A stretch of DNA of 10,595 nucleotides. Source: Prevotellaceae bacterium (GTDB taxonomy: Bacteria > Bacteroidota > Bacteroidia > Bacteroidales > UBA932). The notes beneath the pieces were generated by a model. It did no database searches and had not been told where the DNA came from. It was given only the letters and a program-made list of their open reading frames with translations. Shown piece by piece: positions 1 to 6,016 of the stretch. A program made the position numbers and the translations under genes. The stretch lies in NCBI GenBank assembly GCA_031273285.1, contig JAISSE010000177.1, positions 1 through 10,595 on the forward strand, written 5' to 3'. Every line of letters starts with the position of its first letter. Within the stretch, counting starts at the first letter, position 1.

Positions 1-1
1 A

Positions 2-1141
2 CAGCAGATTGTCGTCATCGAATCGACCGACAACGGGCAGACATGGACAAGCGCTGTTACGGATTTTGGTCCCGACGGCGTCGATCGAAGCTGGACGGGC
101 GCCAAAACGGTTGCCTCGCGAACCGGCAAAAACAATATCGGACCAGCACCGGCTGTGATAGGCGAGCAGATTGTCGTGGCTTTAGCCGACAACAAGACCA
201 TGACCTACAAGCCGTACACCGTCCGTTCGCCGTTGTCGGCAAACTGGGCAAACGCCGTCAGAGGCGATACCCCCGACCGCGAATATGCCCTCTACGAAAT
301 GCTGCCCGACAAATATTTCATGAGCGCTCCCGACCTGCTCGTGCTGCCGACAGGCGAAACACTGCTGTCGTACGAAACGGACGAGGGACGCGATACGGGC
401 TTTGAACTGATGGAGGTTGCCGTCGGCACCGAAGATGCGTACGACTTCAAACACCGCACACGTCCGTTCCCGTTCGGCGCCGCCGAAAAAGCCGTCGACA
501 ACTCGCTGATGCTGTTCAACGACACAACGATACTCGCACTGACGACCACCAATCAGGGTCTTGCCGCCACCGATAAAAATACGGCTCCGTGGTACATCAG
601 GGGATATACGCTGAACGACCTGACCGTTACCGGCAGCAGGATTGACGACTATCCCATTTTTGTCGGCAGCCTGACGGAAGCCTCCATCCGCGCGGGCTTG
701 GGTATCGATGTAAATAATCTGTATGTAAGTGTCCGAGCCGGCGACGGCACGCCCGTCGCGGCGGCAACCGGCACGCAGCAGGGCGACGGCGTCTATCTCT
801 ATATCGACGCCGCCAACCTCTCCCTTCTCGATGTGGACGCCGGAATATCCAAATTCTGGGTTTCATCGACAGGCGAAGTAAAGCGCTGGGACGGCAACGA
901 GGGTCAATGGACGGAAGCCACGGCATCCGGAGTAACGGCAACCGCCGCCACATCCGCCGACGGCTATACGCTCGATATTTCCATTCCGCGCTCGGCACTG
1001 ACAAACTTCAACAGTCAGGGCATCCGTTTCGGCATCGGCTTGAGCAATTATACCGATGTCGGCGTCGGCGTCATCGACATGTTGTCGCTTTGTCGGGATT
1101 TGCGTTCCGCCAGCTGGTTAGGCGTAACATTCCCGAATTAG
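2..1141 (+). CDS. Sialidase-like (Asp-box) beta-propeller protein with C-terminal carbohydrate-binding-like domain, 5'-truncated
   Basis: The frame is open from the first complete codon at base 2 to TAG at 1139-1141, giving the last 379 residues of a longer protein; the start lies outside the window. Residues 8-15 read STDNGQTW, an exact Asp-box (S-x-D-x-G-x-T-W), the signature of BNR/sialidase propellers. Residues about 110-125, with APDLLVLPTGETLLSYE, resemble another propeller blade. From about residue 203 the protein changes character: segments such as GVYLYIDAANLSLLD and YTLDISIPRSALTN look like a beta-sandwich of the CBM9/DOMON kind, which in secreted enzymes often binds sugars. I see no C-terminal sorting signal. 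A role in breaking down host or dietary glycans is inference; the catalytic residues that would prove sialidase activity are not in view, so a non-catalytic Asp-box protein is equally possible. Sampled stretches are about 53-57% GC, against about 35-48% in thrA. Confidence 0.72.
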   Translation, partial: QQIVVIESTDNGQTWTSAVTDFGPDGVDRSWTGAKTVASRTGKNNIGPAPAVIGEQIVVALADNKTMTYKPYTVRSPLSANWANAVRGDTPDREYALYEMLPDKYFMSAPDLLVLPTGETLLSYETDEGRDTGFELMEVAVGTEDAYDFKHRTRPFPFGAAEKAVDNSLMLFNDTTILALTTTNQGLAATDKNTAPWYIRGYTLNDLTVTGSRIDDYPIFVGSLTEASIRAGLGIDVNNLYVSVRAGDGTPVAAATGTQQGDGVYLYIDAANLSLLDVDAGISKFWVSSTGEVKRWDGNEGQWTEATASGVTATAATSADGYTLDISIPRSALTNFNSQGIRFGIGLSNYTDVGVGVIDMLSLCRDLRSASWLGVTFPN

Positions 1142-1166
1142 ACGCGCAGATAACACAGTTTTAACA

Positions 1167-1207
1167 AAAACGCAGATTATCATCCTCGATAATCTGCGTT
1201 TTATTTT
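1167..1207. terminator. Intrinsic terminator, probably bidirectional, between convergent genes
   Basis: A perfect 15-bp stem (1167-1181 with 1188-1202) encloses a 6-base loop. It runs from an A-tract into a T-rich tail (TTTTATTTT), so it would work as a Rho-independent terminator for the sialidase-like gene ending 25 bases upstream. The A-tract on the other side gives a U-tract on the opposite strand, so it could also stop read-through from thrA, although that gene ends about 290 bases away. Confidence 0.85.
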
Positions 1208-1250
1208 GCTGTATGTTTGCGAAAACTCCGGCGTCTGAAAAGTACATTTT

Positions 1251-1306
1251 AACGCAAAGGGCGCAAAGTGTATCACAAACGTAAGTTCCCTGCGCCCTTT
1301 GCGGTT
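1251..1306. repeat. Inverted repeat with arms CGCAAAGGGCGCA / TGCGCCCTTTGCG
   Basis: Perfect 13-bp arms lie at 1253-1265 and 1291-1303, separated by 25 bases. The left arm carries an internal direct repeat (CGCAAAG, then GCGCAAAG). The long loop and the lack of an immediate T-tract make a simple terminator less likely than a dispersed intergenic repeat. This belongs to the gene-free stretch 1203-1491, which is otherwise made of the short repeats listed below plus unremarkable sequence. Confidence 0.6.
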
Positions 1307-1347
1307 TAAAAAATATCTCTTTCGAGACGCACTCCGCAATGTCGTCG

Positions 1348-1365
1348 TAGAGACGCGGCGCGCCC
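1348..1365. repeat. Copy 1 of a dispersed GC-rich element (GTAGAGACGCGGCGCGCC)
   Basis: These 18 bases match 9930-9947 at 17 positions. At the other site the sequence continues into a near-perfect palindrome; here the right arm is degraded (CCGCCTCC instead of GCGTCTCT). The GC-rich run stands out from its AT-rich surroundings. It most likely belongs to a genome-wide family of short palindromic repeats. Confidence 0.65.
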
Positions 1366-1378
1366 CGCCTCCACGTCG

Positions 1379-1393
1379 CAGCCAAATGCACCC
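1379..1393 (-). repeat. Short shared element GGGTGCATTTGGCTG
   Basis: On the minus strand these 15 bases match 4184-4198 on the plus strand with one change (GGGTGCATTTGACTG). The core TGCATTTGACT recurs at 10404-10414. The copies lie in three separate intergenic regions, which suggests a dispersed repeat fragment, but the match is short and the evidence modest. Confidence 0.4.
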
Positions 1394-1432
1394 TTTACAT
1401 GAACCATTGAGAGCAAACATGTCAGATCTTCC

Positions 1433-1460
1433 GTAATTTTTAATTCGTAATTCGTAATTA
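1433..1460. repeat. GTAATT/TCGTAATT microsatellite downstream of thrA
   Basis: An 8-bp unit TAATTCG(T/A) is repeated, as in TAATTCGTAATTCGTAATTA. The same motif with nearly the same arrangement occurs at 9081-9108 just upstream of lptB. It lies 32 bases beyond the thrA stop codon and does not form a convincing terminator. Confidence 0.7.
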
Positions 1461-1491
1461 AAAAATAATCCGCGTGCCTCATTGCCTCGTA

Positions 1492-3963
1492 TTATCTGAT
1501 ATTTACCACACTGATTATGTCGGCAAATACTCCGGCAGCGGTAACATCGGCTCCGGCGCCATAGCCTTTTATCATCATCGGATACTCCTTGTAACGGTCT
1601 GTAGTTATAAGAATTATATTGTTGCTTCCCTCCAGTTCGAAAAACGGGTGGCGGCTGTCCACTTCCTGCAAACCCACGTATGTCTCCACCGTTTTTCCGT
1701 TATTGTGCAAAGTCGCCACAAATCTGAACTTTTTCCCCTGTTCCGCCAGGGTTTTTCGTTTAAGTTCAAACCCGTCGTCCAATTTTTTCAGTTCCGTCCA
1801 AAAATCATCCGGCGACCCGTCGAAACAATTGTCCGGTATAAACAGATTCGCCTTAACATCGCTTTGTTCAACACGATATCCGGCTTCGCGCGAGAGTATT
1901 ACCAACTTGCGTATCACGTCCTTTCCGCTTAAATCTATCCTTGGGTCGGGTTCCGAATAGCCTGATTTTTGAGCCATTTCCACAGCCTTGCTCAACGAAA
2001 TATCTTTGCTTAACACATTGAATATAAAGTTTAGCGTTCCGGACAGGACAGCTTCGAGATTTATAATCCTGTCGCCGCTGTTTATCAGTGCATTGATAGT
2101 GTTGATAATCGGCAGACCGGCACCGACATTTGTCTCGAAAAGAAATTTTACGCCGCTTTTTCGTGCGTGCTGTTTCAGTGTGGCATAAGATTCGTATGAG
2201 GAAGAGGCGGCGATTTTATTAGCCGTAACCACGGATATGTTGTGTTTCAGCAAATCGCCGTATATCGACGGGATTTCGTCGTTTGCCGTACAGTCCACAA
2301 AAATACTGTTGAAAAGATTGAGATTGACAATACTTTCACAGATAATCTGCGGCGAAGACGGCAGGACATTGCCACCTTCCTTTTCCACGGCGGCGGGCTC
2401 GGCTTCCAGTATGTTTTTGTAGTTTTCGATATTGATACCTTCCTTATTGTAAACAAAACGTTTGGAATTTGCCAGTCCGATAATTTTTATTTCGAGCGAG
2501 TTATTGGCATGCAGTGTGGATATTTGATTTTGAATCTGTTTCAACAGATTGCCGCCCACGGTGCCTACACCGGCTAAAAATATGTTTATCACCTGATATT
2601 CCGAAAGGAAAAACGAATCATGGATTGTGCTTAACGCCTTTTGCAGATTTTCTTTATTGATGACCACCGAGACATGCATCTGCGGAGCGCCCTGAGCAAT
2701 GGCGATAACGTTTATACCGTTACGTCCCAGAGTGTTGAATAATTTGGCATCAATGCCGACCGTACCTTTCATATTTGCGCCCACGATTGCAACCGTCGCC
2801 AGGTCGTCTTGTGCAAATATCTGGTCTATCTCTCTTTGTGCAATTTCTTTCGCAAATGTTTTTTTCAGCAGCGACACCGCGTATGCGGCATCCGAATTTC
2901 TGACGCCGAGAGTTATACTGTTTTCGGACGAAGCCTGAGCGACCAGAAACACACTGATTCCGTTGCCGGCAAGGGCGTTGAAAATCCGAGAATCAACACC
3001 TATGACACCGACCATGCCGTGTCCCTGAACCGTTATCAGGCTGGTATCGCTGATCGAAGAAATGCCTTTGATCGGGCTTTTCCTGTCCGTTTCGTGTTCC
3101 TGCGAAATATAAGTGCCTTTGAGTTCGGGTTTTAAAGTGTTTTTTATCCGTACCGGTATTTTTTTGTGGAAAACAGGATAAATCGTTGGAGGATAGATGA
3201 CTTTTGCGCCGAAATTACATAGTTCGAGAGCCTCCAGATAACTGAGCTTTTCGATGACGTAGGCGTTGTTTATAACTTTAGGGTCGGCGGTCATAAAACC
3301 GTCGACATCCGTCCATATTTCAAGCACATCGGCGCCGAGTTCCGCAGCGATAATCGAAGCCGTATAGTCGGAACCGCCACGTCCCAGGTTGGTTATATCT
3401 CCGCTTACCGCATCCGACGAAATAAATCCCGGAACGACGGAAACTTTCGGCAAATCGGCAAAAGTTTCTCTGATTAAGCTGTTCGTAAGCTCAAAATCAA
3501 CAATATGCCGGTTAAATTCCGTGTTGGTTTTGATAAAGTCGCGAGCATCGACCAATTTTGCATCCAATATGTAACTCATGAAAAATGAGGAAATTCTCTC
3601 TCCGTAACTGACAATCATATCCGCAGTTTTCGGCGACAAATCGCGTATCAGGGATATGCCCTGCAGAATGTTGCCCAGTTCTTCGAGGTTTTTACCGATA
3701 TTTTCGAGTACAAAATCGACTTTGTCAGCCGGCACAGTCTTGTAGACAAGATTTTTGTGAATATCAATAATCTTCTGATATTCCGCCATGTAAGCTGCTC
3801 CCTGCGATGCCGTACGCGACACCTCTATAAGGCGGTCGGTGATGCCGCCTACCGCGGAAACAACAACTATGACAGGCTCCTTTTCCGCTGCAACAATGCG
3901 TTTTACATTAAAAATAACATCTGCCGAACCTACAGATGAACCACCAAACTTTAATACTTTCAT
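1492..3963 (-). CDS. thrA: Bifunctional aspartokinase / homoserine dehydrogenase (ThrA)
   Basis: An 823-residue cytoplasmic enzyme that catalyses the first step (aspartate to aspartyl phosphate) and third step (aspartate semialdehyde to homoserine) of the aspartate pathway toward threonine and methionine, the first step also serving lysine. The kinase part (about 1-290) begins with the diagnostic KFGGSS at 5-10 and has GRGGSDYTA at 194-202. Two ACT-type regulatory segments follow at about 305-455. The dehydrogenase part begins with the nucleotide-binding loop GVGTVG at 465-470, then VVTANK at 578-583, TNVGAGLP at 611-618, and DPRIDLSGKDVIRKL at 673-687 with the conserved catalytic-region lysine 681. 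Length matches the roughly 820-residue family. The ATG at 3961-3963 is fixed by the N-terminal motif. The ACT segments suggest feedback inhibition by an end product. No thrB or thrC lies next to it, although thrA often sits with them. Confidence 0.97.
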   Translation of the reverse strand: MKVLKFGGSSVGSADVIFNVKRIVAAEKEPVIVVVSAVGGITDRLIEVSRTASQGAAYMAEYQKIIDIHKNLVYKTVPADKVDFVLENIGKNLEELGNILQGISLIRDLSPKTADMIVSYGERISSFFMSYILDAKLVDARDFIKTNTEFNRHIVDFELTNSLIRETFADLPKVSVVPGFISSDAVSGDITNLGRGGSDYTASIIAAELGADVLEIWTDVDGFMTADPKVINNAYVIEKLSYLEALELCNFGAKVIYPPTIYPVFHKKIPVRIKNTLKPELKGTYISQEHETDRKSPIKGISSISDTSLITVQGHGMVGVIGVDSRIFNALAGNGISVFLVAQASSENSITLGVRNSDAAYAVSLLKKTFAKEIAQREIDQIFAQDDLATVAIVGANMKGTVGIDAKLFNTLGRNGINVIAIAQGAPQMHVSVVINKENLQKALSTIHDSFFLSEYQVINIFLAGVGTVGGNLLKQIQNQISTLHANNSLEIKIIGLANSKRFVYNKEGINIENYKNILEAEPAAVEKEGGNVLPSSPQIICESIVNLNLFNSIFVDCTANDEIPSIYGDLLKHNISVVTANKIAASSSYESYATLKQHARKSGVKFLFETNVGAGLPIINTINALINSGDRIINLEAVLSGTLNFIFNVLSKDISLSKAVEMAQKSGYSEPDPRIDLSGKDVIRKLVILSREAGYRVEQSDVKANLFIPDNCFDGSPDDFWTELKKLDDGFELKRKTLAEQGKKFRFVATLHNNGKTVETYVGLQEVDSRHPFFELEGSNNIILITTDRYKEYPMMIKGYGAGADVTAAGVFADIISVVNIR

Positions 3964-4101
3964 TTATAATTTGTTTCTAAAAAAAATTCTATTTCGGAAA
4001 TTATCAATAAATTGATTTATGTGTGGAAAACAACAGGTTAATACGCCCCTGCGGGCATGGACTTCAAAACGTTGCAATATATAATATTCATATTCTATCA
4101 T
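3964..4101 (-). CDS. Candidate 45-codon leader reading frame ending directly before thrA
   Basis: An ATG at 4099-4101 opens 45 codons in the same frame as thrA and ends with TAA at 3964-3966, touching the thrA ATG. The product (starting MIEYEYYILQRFEVHA) has no recognisable domain. A second ATG at 4089-4091 in another frame encodes the 17-residue MNIIYCNVLKSMPAGAY, ending at 4038. Neither is rich in threonine, isoleucine or lysine codons, so a classic amino-acid attenuator is not supported. The abutting stop-start could allow translational coupling, or be chance. Confidence 0.2.
   Translation of the reverse strand: MIEYEYYILQRFEVHARRGVLTCCFPHINQFIDNFRNRIFFRNKL
4016..4058. repeat. Dispersed hairpin element inside the thrA leader
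   Basis: The plus strand reads TTAATACGCCCCTGCGGGC after a GGAAAACAACAGG stretch. This has the same order of blocks as 10535-10583 (TTTATAGAAAACAGG, then TTAATTCGACCCC and its hairpin), with gaps. In thrA RNA the sequence at 4043-4058 folds as a 6-bp stem (one G-U pair) with a 4-base loop. No U-tract follows, so I do not call it a terminator or attenuator. Confidence 0.4.
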
Positions 4102-4114
4102 AAATTTTGTGGCG

Positions 4115-4122
4115 CAAAGGTA
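4115..4122 (-). promoter_or_regulatory. Candidate thrA promoter, -7 box TACCTTTG
   Basis: On the minus strand TACCTTTGCGCC fits the Bacteroidota -7 consensus TAnnTTTG. No TTTG occurs at the expected 19-21 bases upstream, so the -33 element is weak or absent. Transcription from here would start near 4108 and give a leader of about 145 nucleotides before thrA. Confidence 0.5.
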
Positions 4123-4217
4123 GTAATTTTTTTGATAACGGATGTTTTCAGTCCAAAAAAATTATTTTCCGAAATATTTTGTTGGGTGCATTTGACTGGG
4201 CCGAACTGACCGTTTTA

Positions 4218-4242
4218 GTTGAGAGTTGAGAGTTGAGAGTTA
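4218..4242. repeat. GTTGAGA microsatellite (three copies plus part) flanked by inverted hexamers
   Basis: The 7-bp unit GTTGAGA occurs three times, then GTTA. It is enclosed by CTGACC (4206-4211) and GGTCAG (4244-4249), a perfect 6-bp inverted repeat. It lies in the 492-base divergent region between thrA and the GNAT gene, which otherwise holds the two promoters and AT-rich sequence. Confidence 0.75.
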
Positions 4243-4325
4243 TGGTCAGCGGACGCCATTCAAAAATAAAATCAATAAATAAATGACATTATCTATTTTG
4301 AAATTCAACAAATTACCGGAAAATA

Positions 4326-4356
4326 TTTGTCGATTGCGGAAAAAACAGTACTTTTG
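4326..4356 (+). promoter_or_regulatory. Bacteroidota-type promoter for the GNAT gene (TTTG-N19-TACTTTTG)
   Basis: TTTG at 4326-4329, a 19-base spacer, and TACTTTTG at 4349-4356 match the major Bacteroidota promoter (-33 TTTG, -7 TAnnTTTG, spacer 19-21) without deviation. Transcription would start around 4362, leaving a leader of about 95 nucleotides that contains two short reading frames. Confidence 0.8.
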
Positions 4357-4368
4357 CGCGGAAATATT

Positions 4369-4428
4369 ATGGCTAAAAGTTTGTTTTTAAATTTAAACTG
4401 TCGAGAAAGAAATGGAGGAACAGACTAA
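4369..4428 (+). CDS. Candidate upstream ORF 1 (19 codons)
   Basis: This is the first ATG after the promoter at 4326-4356, only about 6-8 nucleotides beyond the predicted transcript start. It encodes MAKSLFLNLNCRERNGGTD and ends at TAA 4426-4428. No known family is recognised. Its interest lies in position: it overlaps the next upstream frame by 17 bases. Confidence 0.25.
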   Translation: MAKSLFLNLNCRERNGGTD

Positions 4429-4471
4429 AAAAATTAACCGGATAGAATTGAAACGATGGATGTTACGATAA
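4412..4471 (+). CDS. Candidate upstream ORF 2 overlapping the GNAT start (19 codons)
   Basis: An ATG at 4412, preceded by the purine-rich GAGAAAGAA, encodes MEEQTKKINRIELKRWMLR. Its stop (TAA 4469-4471) lies 16 bases inside the GNAT coding sequence in another frame, an arrangement compatible with termination-reinitiation coupling. No homology is recognised. Confidence 0.25.
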   Translation: MEEQTKKINRIELKRWMLR

Positions 4472-5580
4472 AAGAAGTTATTACCGGAAAGGATCTGAAA
4501 AAGTTCGTCAAATTTCCCGCCGAACTGTACAAGGACAATCCGTATTGGGTTCCGCCTCTTGTTTTTGACGAAATACAAAATCTCCGAAAGGATAAAAACC
4601 CCTCGTTTGAGTACTGCGAGGCGCGATACTGGCTTGCATACAAGTCGGATAAGATAGTCGGCAGGGTTGCCGCCATAATAAATCACCGGGCAAACGAAAA
4701 ATGGGGATACAGGCATGTCCGTTTCGGATGGATTGATTTTATCGACGATTTGGATGTCTCGAAAGCCCTTCTGGACGAAGTTGAAAAGTGGGGCAAAGAG
4801 TCGGGAATGGACACCGTCGACGGTCCGCTCGGTTTCACCGATATGGACAACGAAGGCATGCTCGTGGACGGATTCGACAAACTGCCGACCATTGCAAACA
4901 TCTACAATTTCCCGTATTATCCCGTTCACATGGAAAAACACGGCTATCTGAAACAGGACGACTGGCTGCAGTTCAAATTCAATGCCTCTCAGCCTGTTCC
5001 GGCTAAAATGGAACGTCTGAACGGGCTTGTGATGGAAAAGTACAACCTTCATATCAAGCAGTTTACCAGTGCAAAACAGATACTGCCCTACGGCAGGAAA
5101 TTTTTCTATACCCTCAACAGGGCTTTCTCGAATCTTTACGGCTTTGTCGATTTGACGGACAAGGAGATAGACAAGTATGTAAAACAGTATCTGACATTTA
5201 TCCAGCCGAAGTTCGTGTGTCTGGTGTTCGACAGAGACGACAATATTGTGGCATTCGGAATCAGTATGCCAAGCCTGTCGCGGGCGTTTCAAAAAGCGAA
5301 AGGAAGACTGTTCCCGTTCGGTTTTATCCATATATTCAGGGCATTAAAGAATTATGAGCATATCGATTTATACCTCAACGGCGTGCATCCCGACTGGCAG
5401 AAAAAAGGAATTGTGTCAATCTATTACGCCGAAATGAACAAGGCATATATCAAATATAATGTGAAAGTTGCAGTATCGAACCAGCAGCTCGAAAGCAATG
5501 TCGATGCCATCGCAATGTGGCACAATTATTCCTCCGAACCGTATATCAGAAGAAGGTGTTATAAAAAAAATATGGTCTGA
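4456..5580 (+). CDS. GNAT-like N-acetyltransferase family protein (long Bacteroidales type)
   Basis: A 374-residue soluble protein, no signal peptide or membrane segment. It resembles a widespread Bacteroidales family annotated only as hypothetical or GNAT N-acetyltransferase. Residues 52-77 contain the conserved FEYCEARYWLAY and GRVAAIINH, followed by VRFGWIDFIDD (88-98) and DGPLGFTDMDNEGMLVDGFD (122-141). The C-terminal half carries a GNAT-style acetyl-CoA-binding stretch, VHPDWQKKGI (310-319), and ends with SNQQLESNVDAIAMWHNY (341-358), typical of the last GNAT helix. Acetyl-CoA-dependent transfer is inferred from the fold; the substrate is unknown and cannot be told from the neighbours. 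The ATG at 4456 gives the usual family N-terminus. It has its own promoter, and 77 bases with a second promoter-like box separate it from panD. Confidence 0.85.
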   Translation: MDVTIKEVITGKDLKKFVKFPAELYKDNPYWVPPLVFDEIQNLRKDKNPSFEYCEARYWLAYKSDKIVGRVAAIINHRANEKWGYRHVRFGWIDFIDDLDVSKALLDEVEKWGKESGMDTVDGPLGFTDMDNEGMLVDGFDKLPTIANIYNFPYYPVHMEKHGYLKQDDWLQFKFNASQPVPAKMERLNGLVMEKYNLHIKQFTSAKQILPYGRKFFYTLNRAFSNLYGFVDLTDKEIDKYVKQYLTFIQPKFVCLVFDRDDNIVAFGISMPSLSRAFQKAKGRLFPFGFIHIFRALKNYEHIDLYLNGVHPDWQKKGIVSIYYAEMNKAYIKYNVKVAVSNQQLESNVDAIAMWHNYSSEPYIRRRCYKKNMV

Positions 5581-5627
5581 AAATCAGATTTGTGCATGTA
5601 AATTCAAACAAAATAATTTATATCATG

Positions 5628-5635
5628 TATATTTG
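5628..5635 (+). promoter_or_regulatory. Candidate promoter -7 box (TATATTTG) upstream of panD
   Basis: TATATTTG fits the Bacteroidota TAnnTTTG consensus and lies 22 bases before the panD ATG. No TTTG is found 19-21 bases upstream, so strength is uncertain. It would serve panD, the membrane protein and dsbD as one transcript. Confidence 0.45.
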
Positions 5636-5657
5636 CAGGCTATTTTAAAAAGAAAAT

Positions 5658-6008
5658 ATGGTAATAGAAGTTTTAAAATCCAAACTGCACAGAGTAACTG
5701 TGACCGAAGCGAATCTCAACTATATCGGCAGTGTAACCATCGACGGGGAACTGATGGATGCGGCAAAACTTGTCGAAAACGAAAAAGTGAGCATCGTCAA
5801 TGTTACCAACGGCGAGCGTCTTGAGACATATGTGATTAAGGGAGAACGCAACAGCCGCACGATAGGTATCAACGGACCGGCGGCGCACAAGTGCAGAGTG
5901 AATGATATTGTGATAATCATGTCGTATGCACAGATGGAGCTTGAAGAAGCCCGGTCGTTCAAGCCTGCAATAGTTTTTCCCGATACGAATACTAATACTC
6001 TTGTTTAA
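5658..6008 (+). CDS. panD: Aspartate 1-decarboxylase (PanD)
   Basis: A 116-residue pyruvoyl enzyme that decarboxylates L-aspartate to beta-alanine for pantothenate and coenzyme A synthesis in the cytoplasm. The proenzyme cleaves itself between Gly24 and Ser25, visible here as YIGSVTID; Ser25 becomes the pyruvoyl group. Other conserved positions are in place: Lys9 and His11 in KSKLHR, Arg54, Thr57 and Tyr58 in ERLETY, and the GINGPAAH motif. Length and numbering match the family with no gap over this region. The start is preceded by an A-rich stretch, not a Shine-Dalgarno site. It lies 8 bases before the next gene, so the two are probably co-transcribed. panB and panC are not in the window. 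Confidence 0.97.
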   Translation: MVIEVLKSKLHRVTVTEANLNYIGSVTIDGELMDAAKLVENEKVSIVNVTNGERLETYVIKGERNSRTIGINGPAAHKCRVNDIVIIMSYAQMELEEARSFKPAIVFPDTNTNTLV

Positions 6009-6016
6009 TTTACGGA

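Noticed and set aside
1118..1420. 100-residue minus-strand frame in the intergenic region after the first gene
   Set aside because: It runs through the terminator stem and the palindromic repeats and overlaps the end of the first gene; no domain or start signal is evident.
4038..4058. Transcription attenuator upstream of thrA
   Set aside because: The hairpin is short, has no following U-tract, and the small leader frames lack runs of threonine, isoleucine or lysine codons.
4393..5331. 312-residue frame on the minus strand
   Set aside because: It lies opposite the well-supported GNAT gene, has no recognisable domain, and is explained by the codon bias of the real gene.
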